In this document: positions 11,561-24,176 of the stretch, piece by piece
Layout: each line of letters starts with the position of its first letter
How positions within the stretch are numbered: position 1 is the stretch's first letter
Source: Phellopilus nigrolimitatus
Lineage: Eukaryota; Basidiomycota; Agaricomycetes; Hymenochaetales; Hymenochaetaceae
NCBI GenBank assembly: GCA_021029095.1
Contig: JAJOHG010000011.1
Coordinates: 558,001-622,000 of the forward strand
DNA length: 64,000 bases
Direction of reading: 5' to 3'
Program-made: the position numbers and the translations under genes
Notes under the pieces: generated by a model
The model's database searches: none
Told to the model about the DNA's origin: nothing
What the model saw: the letters and a program-made list of their open reading frames with translations, nothing else

Positions 11561-13569
11561 CCAATTGAGCAGCTTAGCAAGCCCTCCTGAATGGCTTTGG
11601 AGAGCCAGCAACAGCATCCTTGTGGATGTCTGCACTCGAGAATACCCTAATCCAGTGGGGTATATGTACACAAAACAATGTATAAGTACATGCCATGGTC
11701 CGAAAGGATCAGGGTATTAATGCCCTGGCTGATCTAAACCAACCTGCATCCAACCCTGTTTACAGCTGTTTTCATAACTATGCAGAATCACAAAAAAGTC
11801 TCACTCCGCCTCGCCACCGACTGCGTGACAAATATATTTGCACGATCCTATCATCTAAGTTTTCGCCGGATTGCCGAGTGCCCGGATCAGACTGTAACTG
11901 GTTGCCGAACGTTCAGATCAGATTGCATCGAGCTTTCTGCCTTCTTCGAAGAAAACAAACGCATGCCGAAGCTCGGATCATCTCACTTCATCTTTGTAAC
12001 AAAGTCGTGGGACCGAGTGTGTCATCTTTTAGATGGCGCGGGTGGCGCACGGATTTTCGCGATTCCGCGTAGTTATGAAAAGCGCTGTAAACCAACCCCC
12101 ATGTAGCCCAAACCAATTCAAACAGTGGCTCAGGCATTAATCAGGTACTACAGCACACTAATATAATGCTAGATACAATGCATGCAACAGGGGAAATATT
12201 TATACAATTAGGTCCAACTATCTGGGAAATCCCACACCAGGGCCCCCTGACAGCCAGTGACAAGTTATGGGATTCCCCATGGATGGGCATGCCCAAAGGC
12301 CCTGAAATGCGCCTGGGAATTCCCTCAGTTGGGCATGCCCAAGCATATGGGCATGCCCATCAGCCATGGGATTCATATAACCAAACAGGACCTCCTAGAT
12401 GGCTACTCCCTATGGGCCAGTCCTACCTAATAGGTCCTTGGTAAGGGGGTGCCTGAAGTGTCAATGCACATCCCAATGATGGGCTGAGAAGTCACCACCG
12501 GAACTGGAGGCTGCCGCCGAAGGAATAGATTGCGTCTGACTTGGTGAGCCGACTTCCAATCCTTGCTAACAGCTCCGGTAAATAGGCGGCAGTGTTGCGG
12601 TGTCCTGTAAACAGCAAGAGTAAACGTTCGTATCGGACATGAGGCTGCACCACGCGTGAAATTGTCCACTCGGAGCGCCATACTGTGGATTACGAGTGGG
12701 CAGTGTACGGCGCAACTAAATACGAATCACGAGTCATTCGAGCGCCGACAATCTGCTGCTACTGCCGCTCATCGTCGCTCATTCCTTTGAGAGGGTTACC
12801 AGGACATACATGTAATTTGTTCAGACATGTCAGACGAGGTAAATGCCATTTCTTGCTGTGGGCGTCGTAACTTACAGCGACAACGCCGCGGACTGCGCCG
12901 AATTTCCTGGATATTCTTTCAGCGGTATTTGGGTTCTCGCGATACTGATTATCAGTTTTGCTGATGTTGCACAGCGGAAGGTACTTAACGTCATATTGGG
13001 CTTGCATAACGCCGCTGAGGCTGACACTGCCTATAGTTGCTCATTGCCTCGCTCATTCAAGTCAGAAAACCTAAAGCTCGTAGGACAACGGACAACGCAC
13101 GTTTTCACCTCCAAGCGCTCAGGTCATCTCCGCAAAAAGGATGCATTTTATCAGTCAACATTGTGGTAGCTATGTGGAAGGGGGAAACAGAGGCCGTAGA
13201 AATAACAGCTGCACATGTCAAAGCCCACGTAGTTTATCCGGGCTCTAGGGTCTGGTAGAGGCGATATAATAAATACAAAACGCAGTCGAAAACAGGCAAT
13301 CAAGACAGGCATGGAGGGTTAGAGACGGTAACAAACAAAATCGGGACTGGTGAGCTGTAGTAAATCAAGAAGGGGACGGACAGGTCGAGTCGGGACGGAT
13401 CGTAAAAGGAGAAAGGGAACGAAAGTGAGTAGCCGTGAGCCGAGTCATGAACTCAGTGATCAGCGTCATGTGAGCAATATAGAGACGCAAAGTTCCACCG
13501 GGTTCCCGATTTTTGTAGGGCAGTCTCAGCGCGCAAAGCTCCGCTTCCTCTCGCTCATCCCCGTCGCAA
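11561..13569. other. Gene-poor stretch; downstream flank of the SUR7/PalI gene
   Basis: No supported gene. 11770-12075 has two overlapping frames of unknown meaning. 12440-12720, read on minus, matches the segment that lies just upstream of the kinase genes at 47.8, 54.6 and 61.9 kb (shared ACTGCCCACTCG and GTGACTTCTCAG blocks). 13330-13565, read on minus, is the 3' flank of the SUR7/PalI gene and is repeated near 47.3, 54.2 and 59.7 kb. This locus therefore looks like a family member lacking the kinase. Confidence 0.6.
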
Positions 13570-14964
13570 TCAATAGTTACGACGGAAGCGCCTCCAGAAG
13601 GGCGTCTTGGTCGACGTCATCGGGTACGAGCTGCTCGCGCGGTCCATGCGTGTACGGCGGCGTCCGAAGCAGACCGTGCAGCCAGCAAGGAGCAGCAGGA
13701 TGAACGAGACGAACGTCAGCCAGAAACCTGTTAGAGGCAATCACGAATTAGCAATTAGTCCCCAAGACTCTGCAAAGTAAATGTGCACTCACCCGGCCCG
13801 GTGATGGTCTGTGCGCTAGTGTTCTGCAGGTGGTCGGACAGCTCATGGCGCACGAAGGCGAGCAGCGCAATGTCGCACGCAAACGCGATGAGCGTGATGA
13901 TCGCGGCGAGGAAGGAGAGCAGCGAGGCGATGAGCGTGAGCGTGACGTGCTGCGAGAAGGAGAAGATGAACGCGAGGAAGGTCACCGCGGCGGCTGTAGG
14001 CGCATGGCAAAGCGGTGTCGCGTAACGCAGAGGTGCCCGGATACATCAATTGGTTAGGAGGGCGCATCATTCGGAGGATCGGAGGAAAGGTAAATCAATC
14101 CAAACGTGCGAGATCGAATTGTTTGAGTTTGATTAAGAAAGACAGAACGTGTGAGAAGTGGTCTCATGTCAATGACGAACAGAGACTATTGGGGTTAAAA
14201 CTTGCCTACGGGGTGGATCGCGAGACCGCGCGTCCAGCTCGAACCGATGGTGACGGTGTTTCCGTTGTTGGGCGAGTCGATCTGTACCTCGTAGGCGTGG
14301 CCTGTTTATACAGTTGCAATTCCCATCGTAGAGATTACAGTGTGAATTCGGTTGCAAGGTTGTATAGGGAAGTAAAAAAATCAATCAGCACTCATATTTG
14401 ATATTTGCACGACAGTTGATCGAAGGAGCGAGATGCGCCCGGAATGCCAGCTCCACCCACGGCCAAATTGCATTGACAGGTAGGGAATATGAGATGCTCG
14501 ATCCCTCTGTAATTGCGGACGCAGAGCGACATTGCACAGAAGAGGCGAGAAGAAATTCGAGTGGAGCGGGAAAGAAGAGCCAAGCAAAGCGAACAACATA
14601 CCTCTAGTACTGCAATCACGGGAGCCAGAATCTGCGTTATCCGAGCAATACGCCCTAGTGAACATTGCGAGTAGTCAGCTTTGCTTGCACACAGGCAAAG
14701 GGCAAATAAGACGAGGACTCACCAAATGCCGAACTTGTGGCGAGAAGCGTCAGTACTGAGTCTTCAGCACAGAAAGATATTGACGAAGGTGCTCACCCTA
14801 ATCTGATTTATCGCCGATGCGTCCGAGGTGCTGCTGGCAGTGTCGAAGTGGACGCGGGTGATGTCGAAAGCGGTCAGAGTAGGAAGGGAGATAGAAGTCA
14901 GAACGAGGAGAACGAGGGCACAAGTGAGGAAGAAGACGCCGGGGATGCAAAAGTGGCGGGCCAT
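13570..14964 (-). CDS. SUR7/PalI-family membrane protein
   Basis: SUR7/PalI proteins are fungal plasma-membrane proteins with four transmembrane helices; members act at eisosomes or in ambient-pH sensing. Exon 1 (14964-14797) gives a hydrophobic start: MARHFCIPGVFFLTCALVLL, a typical first helix. A tiny exon near 14725 reads FGI. An exon at about 14212-14303 reads HAYEVQIDSPNNGNTVTIG followed by SSWTRGLAIHPV, the family hallmark preceding the second helix. The next exon (about 14035-13793) has two more helices: TFLAFIFSFSQHVTLTLIAS and LAAIITLIAFACDIALLAFV. The last exon begins FWLTFVSFILLLLAG (fourth helix) and ends with a basic tail at RRNY-stop. The join around the short second and third exons is uncertain. 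Its 3' half and 3' flank are copied several times at 46.9-60 kb. Confidence 0.85.
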
Positions 14965-15733
14965 GGTCGTCGTTAAAGTTGCGGAGGTCGCTGTTGTCGA
15001 CGGTGATAAGCAACGATAAACTGGGAGGGACGATGGAGCGAGCAAAGTGGAGGGTTGGACTTCGTAGACGCTGGTAGACGCGATTCTTTTAAGCGACGCG
15101 TGTCTAATATTAAATTGCACATGCCCTATGACGGCGTTCGAACGTGGTCCAGGGCTGTGCTGTTAGGCTGTGCTCCTTCCAAAATAGGTATATGTGACTC
15201 GTCGTACCTCTTTCTTCTCTTGTTCATCAGACATTTGAGTCAGTTATTATATTTAAGATGGCGAAGAGTGGGAAAGTGCTCACAGCGGCGGCATGATCTC
15301 CTACAGCACCACCATATGCTACAATGTTTTACGGTCCTGCATTGATTTGGATGACATGAGTCCTGCTATCACGTGTCTTTTTATAATTACAAATACAAAG
15401 TGTGGGGTTAGCGAGGATCCCGAACAAGCAAGAGGACTAGACATGCTTACATCATGCATGTAAACGAAACGCTGCTGTAAGTTTCATTTCAGTGGACTTT
15501 ACAGTAACCCGTCTGAGTCGTCTACTACTGCCTAGGAAGTGCTATTTCATCTCTGAAGTGTGTCCTCCCAGAGCTTGTCTGCTCGTAGCTCCGTACGCGG
15601 TCTACTAGCCCCTGATACCCTAGACTCTAGGAGTGAACGCAGTGCAGCTCAAGACAAGACCACATAAACCATACGGTAGGATCTACAAGCACACACAGCC
15701 AGACGCAGGCGATCGCACCGGAAATCCAAAACC
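14965..15733. other. Intergenic, divergent promoters
   Basis: Lies between the minus-strand SUR7/PalI gene and the plus-strand AIM3-like gene. No recognisable gene or repeat. Confidence 0.5.
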
Positions 15734-17526
15734 ATGTTCAACGGTAAGCCCGTAGCTTTCAGGACAATCCCCAAGCTCGCTCAGTCTAAACGCCGCCCAC
15801 TCGCAGTCGCAAGCCTCAAAGACAAGGCCGCATCGGCCAAGAACTCGACAGTAAACAAGTTCCACGACACGCGCGACAGGTATTCGAGCACGCCGATGGC
15901 GCAGACGCGCTTCGCGGAGGGCGGGCACGCGCCGGACGCACGCAAAGCGCCTCCACCCCCACCGCCCATGCGTGCCGGTTCACACGCGAGCCGCGCGAGC
16001 ACTAGCTCCCGTGCCTCAGAGGAAGGTGTGCGGGCGCCCCCGCCTGTTTTGCGCAGCTCGAAGCCCGCGTTGTCGGCGTCTCCGTCTCCGGTTCCTTCAA
16101 ATCCAGGCACCCCTCCAGCTATCTCGAACCGTCCGCCGTCGTTCTCACGGCGCGCACCCGGGACGCACCCGCCTACGATCAACGTTGATACAATTGATTG
16201 GGCGAACCTCTCTTCCGAGGATAAACAGGAGTTCTTCAGCTGGCTTGACGAATTCTTCGCGCGGTTCCTCCACTCGGATGCGAAGCCTGTTGGAAATGTC
16301 GCTCAGGCTCCGCATCCACGTACATCCGTCAAGGAAGATATCGAAAAGGCCGAGTCGCCGCAGCCAGTCGTCAAACCGGCTGTGGGCACGAGGCCTGGAC
16401 CCCCTGTAAGGAAATCTTGCTTTGCTGTTACTCCGTTACTCATGCTTCGGTTTCTCTTAACTAGCCAGCGATAAAATCGTGGTCCAAGCCAGTGATAAGC
16501 CCCAGCGTAACTGGAGCAGAAGATGGTAAAATTTCCATGCATTCAAACACCTCATCTATGTCATCTCTCTCATTGTCATTCTCAGACAACTTTGAGACGT
16601 CTTACCCACCGCGCAGCACGTATGGCTGCCAGGCACTCGATCTCGCATACTACTTCCACCCAGATACACACTGGGACACTGCCTGGTACGCCGAGCAGGG
16701 CGCCGTCCCGCCGCCCCTGCGCGATAACCCGCACCGGCTGTACAAGGGCCAGTACACGACGCACGGCGACACGCGCGGCGTGCACATGGGCGTGCTCTTC
16801 GCGGACCTCAGCGTCTGCTGGTTCAGCGTGTCCTTCAGCGCGTCGAACCCGGCGCACCCGGCGCGCATCGTGGAGCGCACGGCGCGCTACCTGCCCCCGC
16901 CGCCCGCGCTCGACGGGGACGCGCTCGTGCAGGCGCACGAGACGTACGGCGAGACGGCCGCGGGCTTCGCGGAGGGCTTCCTCGGAGGCGGCTCTTTCTG
17001 CGCGCGCGGCGAGTGCTGGGACCTCGCGAACGAGGCGCTCAAGTATTTTGAGCAGTTTGACTACGTCGATGCGCCGCTGCCGAGCCTCAACCGCACGCAC
17101 GGGCACCTTATCTTCTCTGGCCGCGCGCTGGGCCCGGGGCGGCAGGCTGGGCGCTGGCGCGGAGGCGACGACCGTGTGCGCCGCGGGGACATCGTCGAGT
17201 GGCGGTCCGTGCGGATTAACTTCGTCGGCGCGCCGCCCGGGAGCTACGCGTTCCTTGGCGACCCGGAACACACGGCGATCATCACTGCTGATGCGGTGCC
17301 CACACGCACCCCAAGAGATGGGGAGAGCGTGCTGCCGGGCGAGCTTAGGCAGCTGGAGGTCGTCGAGCAGAGTCGGAACCAGCCGCCCGAGCCGAAGAAG
17401 CAGGTGTATGATATGGCGGCGTTCGAAGAGGGCGAGGTGTGGATATACCGCCCTGTATCGATGCAGGTTTACTTGGGGATTGGAGAGTTGGTTTGCGAAC
17501 CCGCGCCGCAGGCGCTGTCGATTTGA
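15734..17526 (+). CDS. AIM3/BBC1-type protein with cysteine-proteinase-fold C-terminal domain
   Basis: Two exons (15734-16405 and 16465-17526), about 577 residues. The N-terminal half is disordered, rich in Pro, Ser and Ala with a poly-proline stretch (APPPPPPMRAG), as expected for actin-patch adaptors. The C-terminal 300 residues look like the domain shared by fungal Aim3 and Bbc1/Mti1, which has a papain-like fold: HGDTRGVHMGVLFADLSVCW, then FCARGECWDLANEAL with a cysteine in the nucleophile position, HGHLIFSGRALG, and DPEHTAIITADAVP with a candidate catalytic histidine. Bbc1 and Aim3 act at cortical actin patches in endocytosis. No SH3 domain is visible, so it is closer to Aim3 than to full Bbc1. 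Whether the domain is enzymatically active is unknown. Confidence 0.75.
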
Positions 17527-17746
17527 ATTTGAATTTGAACTTGGAAACCTGTACTATTCTCACTGTTGGTCGATATATGTATGTAACTACCGTTCTTGCA
17601 AGTAACCTATTCGCAACACTCTGGATCTGATCGTAGACTGAGCATTCAAGTAGACACGCCATATGCTCGCAACGCAAAAAAATCTATTCAGCTTCGCGTT
17701 TACAACACCCTACAGCTTTTAATCCTTCTACGACACCAAGCGACAT

Positions 17747-18317
17747 CTAGTGGTGCGCCTCGTGCTTCGGCAGGTCCGCCTCAAGGAACGCGAGGAACTC
17801 CTTCGCGCCTGCACCAGTGTCGTCCGCGAGGTCCGACGAGGCCGGGGTGGGGGCTGCGTCGGGCGTCGGCTCGGCAGAGTCGTACTCGGAGAGCGCGGAG
17901 GCGAGGTCGGCCGGCACGCTCGGGACTTTGGGGACGGCGGGTGCATGGAAGGACTTGACGACGCCAACGTGCGCGTCTTTCGCCTGGAAGGGAAGGAAAG
18001 TTGGGTGAGCGGGGTTAGCGCGAGATGGACGAGGGAGGATACGCACCTGCACGGGGGGCTTGTACGTCCTGAGCTGGGAGAGGTAGAGATCCTGTACGAT
18101 ATCTGGGACGGTTTTTAAAACAAACATTTTTAGTTTTGTTTGGTACGAAGTTGAGTTTGCTGCGGTGCGCACCTTTACGGGAGACTGGGGAGCTGGAGAT
18201 GCAGCGGCGCTGGCTCAGGCGCGCCTGTCAAAAGCCCAGTCAATCAAAAATCCAGATAAATTATCGGCGATATCGAATACGCACCAGGCGAGATGAGCTC
18301 TTCAGAATGGCCGACAT
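17747..18317 (-). CDS. ATP14: Mitochondrial F1Fo ATP synthase subunit h (Atp14)
   Basis: Four exons on minus. The start MSAILKSSSRL joins ARLSQRRCISSSPVSRKD, a mitochondrial presequence, then IVQDLYLSQLRTYKPPVQ, AKDAHVGVVKSFHAPAVP and an acidic C-terminus ending KEFLAFLEADLPKHEAHH. This is the conserved layout of fungal subunit h: presequence, DLVQDLYL-like motif, VPADLAS.LSEYD block and terminal FLEAD. Subunit h is part of the peripheral stalk that holds the catalytic F1 head against the membrane sector. Start chosen at 18317 because it gives the presequence and an in-phase first splice. It is divergently paired with the ATPase inhibitor gene about 190 bp away. Confidence 0.9.
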
Positions 18318-18507
18318 AGTCCAAGGCAGTCAGCAGTCGTCGTCGTCGTCGGGTGGGATGAGCTCGAGCTCGGCAAGTGCCAACGAGAACTTCGTTGTGA
18401 CGGTGACATATTCGTAACACATCACCCGGCCGCGTCCGGGGCCTCTCGTCCGCCTCAGCGCCCCGACACGCTCCTCTCACCATAATCACTGACCACCAAA
18501 TTCCACC
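18318..18507. promoter_or_regulatory. Shared divergent promoter of ATP14 and the F1 inhibitor
   Basis: Only 190 bp separate the two start codons. The gap must hold both promoters and both 5' leaders. No TATA box is obvious; the central part is GC-rich (CACCCGGCCGCGTCCGGGG). Confidence 0.65.
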
Positions 18508-19033
18508 ATGCTTGCCATCCGCGCTGCCTCGTTCCGCCGCACCCCTGCGCTCACCGCACGCGCTGTCCGCGCCTACACCGACGGCGCCGTCGCGCGCTCC
18601 AAGGAGTTCTCGTACGTAGTTCGCCCTGCGTTTCTCGAGCGAAGTTGTAGCTGACTGACTTGCTTGTCTGGGTGAAAATATGCAGGAAGAAGGAGAAGGC
18701 GCACGAAGGTTGGTACTGTCCCTTTTGACTCTTTCGAGGAACGAGCTCCTGCGTCAGACTGGACTAACTCTTCGTCTTATTTACGCTAGACCAATTCATC
18801 AAGGAGCACGAGAGAGCTCAGATAAAGAAGCTCCGTGACCAGGTGCGCGATGTATCATCCTCTGCTGGCTTGCATACCTCAGCTAACCCCGCGCGCTCGT
18901 TTCACAGATCGAGGCCAAGAAGGCTGAGCTTGTGCGTGCACGCTTGCGTTACCCCGCGTTTCTGAGCTGAACATTGACCGTGCAGGAAGCCTTGGAGAAG
19001 GAGCACGCCGAGACTCTTCAGAAGGACAAGTAA
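18508..19033 (+). CDS. INH1: Mitochondrial F1-ATPase inhibitor (IF1 family)
   Basis: Five short exons encode about 83 residues. Exon 1 (18508-18611) gives an Arg/Ala presequence (MLAIRAASFRRTPALTARAV) and TDGAVARSKEFS. Exon 2 (18686-18708) gives KKEKAHE; the next reads DQFIKEHERAQIKKLRDQ; then IEAKKAEL; and the last EALEKEHAETLQKDK before the stop. This is the IF1 layout: an inhibitory N-terminal helix (FSKKEKAHEDQFI) followed by a long coiled coil. IF1 blocks ATP hydrolysis by ATP synthase when the proton gradient collapses. Small exons make the gene easy to miss. Confidence 0.9.
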
Positions 19034-19754
19034 GCGAATTCGCCTCCCCGAAGTTGGTGCTCATCTGTAAGCGCACATACATTATAAAATATGTCGATGT
19101 TGACGCGCGTCTACATCCGGGCTAGTTGTCCAAGCCCAAATAACACTCGCATCTCTTGCAATAACTTGCACGTATTCAAACATCTCTGTTGTCCTTGTAA
19201 CCCTAGGGCCGAGGAAAAAACACTTACATTTGTCCTCATTTGATGTGTGATTACAGTCTGAACCTATACCATCCGTTTGATATGAACCCAAGCTGCAATT
19301 CAGTCGGAGTTGGTTCCTCCACGACGCAGATCCGACGACGCGTCCTACTTGTGCCGGTCAACTACGTCATGCACCCGACTATCTCCCAATTTTCGTGAGA
19401 TCCAATTATATATCGACATCCGAGCCTTGTCTACGTTACATTATGTGTGCATGCATGCAATTTTGAGCGTGTAAGACGAGAGGAGAGGGAAGAGATGCAA
19501 GGTGAGTTGATGGGTGAGGAGAGGAATTGAGCGAGTTATGGTGTCTGGTCTATTCTAACTGTTTTGAGCTGGCGAAGATTGGGTTGGAAAGGCATGGATG
19601 ATGAAAGCAAGCAAGTATACGGGAGGCAATAAACATAGGCACATAAGCAAGTGAGGTAAGCAAGAATTAGTGATGCGAGACGAGAGAACGTAAAGAAAGC
19701 AAAGCCAGAAAGCAAAAAGCGAAGCGAAACAGAAAAGGACCTACGAAGAGGCGC
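19034..19754. other. Convergent intergenic region
   Basis: 3' flanks of the F1 inhibitor (plus) and the mitochondrial RNA polymerase (minus). Purine-rich GAAAGCAAAG tracts near 19660-19730; no gene recognised. Confidence 0.5.
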
Positions 19755-22700
19755 TCACGAGAAGAAGTACTTCGAGTCCCGAATTCTCTTCACGTCGAAC
19801 TCGCCCTTCTTCGGCAGCGGCGGCAGCAGGTCGACGAGGTTCACGAACCTGCTCATCACACCACCTCCTTCGCCCCTTAGCACCACCTCTCTCTCCTTGG
19901 GCTTGGACTTAGGTTTGGGATTGCGCTGCTCCCCCTTTTTTGGCCGCCCGAGCTTCTGGGGTGTCTCTGGTTCGTCTGCTGTCTCGACCTCATCGACCTC
20001 CGCGTCCTCCGCGTCTAGCGCGAGCTCTAGATCTTCGCCTTCGAGCCCTATCTGCTCGCTCGGTATGTTCGCGTCACCGAGGACCGCCAGCGCTGACAGC
20101 GCGTTGAGCTGAATCTTCAGCCTGTCGAGCATGGTCTTGCTCCGCAGCGCCATGACCGGGACTTGGTAGTCCTTATAGCGATCAATGAACTAGAAAATTA
20201 TCGAAAATTAGTTTTCTGAGCGCTTTCACATAGAAAGAACAAGGCACGTACCTCCTGGTGCAGGCGCGTAAGCACGTCAGACTCGTGCAGCGCGATAAAC
20301 GTGTCGCGGATGATTGTATTCATTTCGTCGATCGACCCCGCGTGCGTCCAGTACGAGTCGTGCACGCTCGCGAATGTGATCCCACGCCGGCTACACTCGA
20401 GCGCGGTCAGCATCATGTGCGTTGCGTCCAGGCTGTGGATGAAGTTGGGCGGGAACGCGCTCGACTGCTTCGTCGGGTTCACCTCCGAGGGCGAGTTCGG
20501 GTCGCTAATGAACACCGTCTGGATGCTCGTCATGATCTGCCTGCGCTTCGTCTTCCGGTACGGTTGCACGATCGGCAGCCCCAGAGGCGTCGTCCACACT
20601 ACGCTCGTCATCATCTCCTTCGGCAGGCGCGACACGGGGAGCACCCTCCTTGAAGGAGCACTTCCGGGCGCATCCGTCGGCTTCTTCTTCGTGAACGCCT
20701 CGATCGCCTCCTCGACGCGCTCGCGCGGCATGGACTTCGAGATGAGGCGCGCAGATAGCGTGAGCCAGCTCTGAATCTTTTTCGCGCCCGAGAAGAGGTC
20801 GCCGATGCAGAAAATGACGTTCTTCGTGAGATACGCTGCTGCGCTCCACGCCTCGCTCGGAGCGATATCGCCACGCTCGCGCAGCTGCTTCTCGATCTGC
20901 GAACGCGCACCGACATACGTGACACCATACACGGTCGTCATCACCGTCTGCTTCACGACCTTGCGGGAGACCTTGCCCTGCAGCATTTGTGCGTATTTAT
21001 CGCCCTTCTCGACATCCGCCTTGATCAAGCTCTCGACCATATCCGCGACGTGCGTGTACACGTCGGCAGGACGGTCTGTGACATCGAGATTCACCTGCTT
21101 CGCACCCTTCATATCACCACCCAGCGCCGCGTAGTGCTGTAAGCCGTTGCACGTGCCGTCTTGGTGAACAGGTAGGTTAGATACGAAGGCCTCAGGATCG
21201 CCGGATTCAAGAGCTGCGCGAAGCTCCTTGCAAGCCGCCAAACACTGCCACGCGTCGTCGGCATTCTTCCACCACCCTTGTCCGTCAGTCGGTTTCTCTG
21301 CGCTGTCGTAGATATCGCTTATGTGGTCATGCACAAATTGCACGCGCTCATCGAAGCTTCCCTTGTCATACCCGTACAGATTAGCAAGATGAATTTTCAA
21401 CCAGCGCAGCCCAGATGCGCCCAAGGGCTTCGCCTCGGCGAATTTCATAAGACCGCGACTCAAGTCGTCTCCGATGTGATTCAAGTGCGGGGGAATGGGG
21501 TAGGCACGTCCACGGAAGTCAATGTTGTGTGGAAGGTACATCGTATCTGCCAGAAACTAGATGAGGGACAAGTCAATGAGCAACGAGATTACTAAATAAC
21601 CACAAAATCATATCTTACCGCGCGAGCAATCTCGACTTTGTAGTTCACACTACAGCGGTTCGAGTGGTTATTCGCCTTCTCGAGCTGCCACTCTCGCATC
21701 TCGCGCAAATATGTCGACTTCGCTAGCACATCAGTCTCATAGTTTGCAGGCTTGACAGGCTCCTGTTTATCGAAAGTCGAGGGTGGGATCTTGCCGAAGC
21801 GTTCACCAGAGTTCCAGACCTGAAGGACAACGTCAAAGATCTCGCGGTTGATCTTCCAAGGCGTGCTGCCTAAGACATCGAGTCCAGCAAAGACGTGTTC
21901 CATATGCCCAGCTGCGGAGGCATGGCGCAGATAAGTAAGCTGCTCTTGGGTGTCTTTTAAACGCATGACGGAAGCTATAAAGCAAACAATAAGAGCCGAT
22001 TTTCATTATTAAAAGATGTTAAAACATACTCTTATTGAAGACATAGCCTCCCTCGTCGTGGCTGACCCAAGGCTTCGGCTTGATTAGCATAGGTAGATGC
22101 CGGGGATGCAGAGTTGCTTTGATATCGTCTTTCGCAAGACGGTCAGCGACAACAGGATTGAGTCGAATTACTCCGAGCTTATGGCCGCGAAGATACTCAT
22201 ATGAGTGATAGAACGCCGGCTGGTCCTCCGAGCTGTGAGACAGCATTAGATTTTCGAAGAAATTGACTGATCAACAATAAAACTTACACTTGCTCGCCGG
22301 TGCGCTTGTCCACCGCATTGCGTGTCACAATCGCAACGTCCATCAGACTGTCGACCAAGAAGCTGCCCACGCGCGCACGAACCGCATGCGTCCAATCGCT
22401 CGTCCAATCTTGAGTCTCCTCCATGTAGTTTGCCGCATTCTGGCGCCATTCCTGGAGCTCCTTGAATGCGCGCTTCGTGAAATATCCTGAGTCATTCGGG
22501 CGCGCAGGCGTCTGCGGGACGTGAATGTTGTTCTTTTTGAGGATCTCCGCTTTGTACTCCATCTCAACGGCCTTGCCGACGGTGAGCAACGCACGAGCGG
22601 TCTTCATCCCTTCGTTCACACCACCGGTGCCTTGAAGACGCATGAGCTCGAGGATAGAGATGAGCGAGAGCTTTTCGGGTTTTAAGAGTGAGAGGAACGG

Positions 22701-24176
22701 CCCGAGTCGCATGCGAGTATGATTGTCTAAATTATTAAGAGCTAAATCAAAGAATTAGCTAGATAACATAAATGATACATTGAGAATGGCACTCACGCAA
22801 CGACGCCTCCTCCTCAATGATCAGTGCGATTTCGGCAGCCAACCTTTTTTGCAACTTTCCATGCCATTCGAACATCCACTTCTGCAAGTGAGGCTGCAAC
22901 AAACTCTGCGTGTTCAAGCCCAGCTCATCGAGCTTCTCCGCCTCGTGACGCAGACGGTGAACAGCGAGATCGTAAACGGAGGCCTCTAGTAGCTTTTGAC
23001 GAGCCGCAGCATCGTCTGGAAGTACGCGCTGAGCATACGCGACCTCGGCGAGGTGCTTCCTTAAATTCGAGATATTGAAAGGCATCTCCTGCTCCAGTTC
23101 TGATGCCTCGGCTGCCAGCTCCTCCATCGAGAGATCGGGTAAGTCCGTCGCAAATGGTATAGATCCAAGCTATGACAGTACAGTCAACATAATGTCGCGA
23201 TATACAGATACTAAAATGTGTACCTTTGCTCGTCTAACTGGCACAATGTCCGGCACATCTTTGAGAGGATCCGCCGCGATACTCTCGGCCTGGCCTAGCT
23301 CGGTGATGACGTGGATCAGTCCAAGTTCAGCTGCCGCACGGGAAAGATGTTGGACAATCTCTCCAGCGTCGCCTGAAGTCAGCACTCGGTCTGCGACGAC
23401 TGTAGTGACCGGTATATGGCGATTGATCATGCAACGTAGCAGATCAGAGGGCGACCGCTCGGAAGAGACAGTCACGGGGAGCTCCATAGAATTGGACCTG
23501 AAAAATGATAAGCATATAGTAGACGGGAGAGTAAACAGTCACCTCACTTGAGCCAAATTTTAAGCATAATTGCATAAGTGCTAGCAGCAGGCGCAACCTT
23601 ATCCTCCCCGTTTTCCATAGCCTCGTACAACGCCCAAGCATCTTCCAGCCAGGTGCTTCCATTTTGCGCGTCCTTCTCTAGTGCCATCTCAAGATAGCTC
23701 TCAAGAAAGAGGTTGTAGAGACGAGGCTGAACGATCGCTTCTCCCTGTCGTTTCTCTCGCAGCTGGGAAAACACGAATTTGGCACGCGGGACGTCGTAGC
23801 AGCCGTGCAGACAGGCGTCGATGACAGCAAGCGAGTCCTGTATCGGCGAGTCCGGGAAGTAAAAGTCGTTCAGAGCGGACGATGTGTCGTCAGGCAGCGG
23901 GGGAGGTAGGAGCGTATAAGGCATTCTGCGCCGTAGGAAAGAATGGATCCCGTCCATGTGCACGCTGCTGGCAGCAGAACCAGTCCTCTGAGCACTAGTC
24001 ATGTACGATGGAATATCATTCACGGGGGGCGCTGTCGCTGTTGCCAGCGCCGGCGCCTGGTTTCGCTTCGAGGGCGACGAGTAAAGACGAGCAGGCCGAG
24101 GAAGATTTTGGCGAGAGCAGGACAGTAAAGTCGTCTCGAGCTTCCTCGACGACGAGCGCCGCGTCAGAGGGATCAT
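19755..24176 (-). CDS. RPO41: Mitochondrial DNA-directed RNA polymerase (T7-like, Rpo41)
   Basis: About nine exons on minus. The N-terminus (MIPLTRRSSSRKLETTLL) is Ser/Arg-rich as for a mitochondrial presequence, followed by a helical repeat region (VIDACLHGCYDVPRAKFVFS) like the PPR-type extension of this family. The polymerase core carries NIDFRGRAYPIPPHLNHIG, the palm motif DGTCNGLQHYAALGGD with the first catalytic Asp, the fingers helix KVVKQTVMTTVYGVT with the conserved Lys and Tyr, FPPNFIHSLDATHM, and FASVHDSYWTHA with the second catalytic Asp. The C-terminal exon (20153-19755) contains an acidic/Lys insertion and ends DSKYFFS. It transcribes mitochondrial DNA and primes its replication. 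All exons join in phase; no lesion seen. Confidence 0.95.

Noticed and set aside
16582..17271. 229-codon minus-strand ORF and a 360-codon alternative plus ORF in the AIM3-like gene
   Set aside because: High third-position GC keeps opposite frames open; no domain and Arg/Ala-rich composition.
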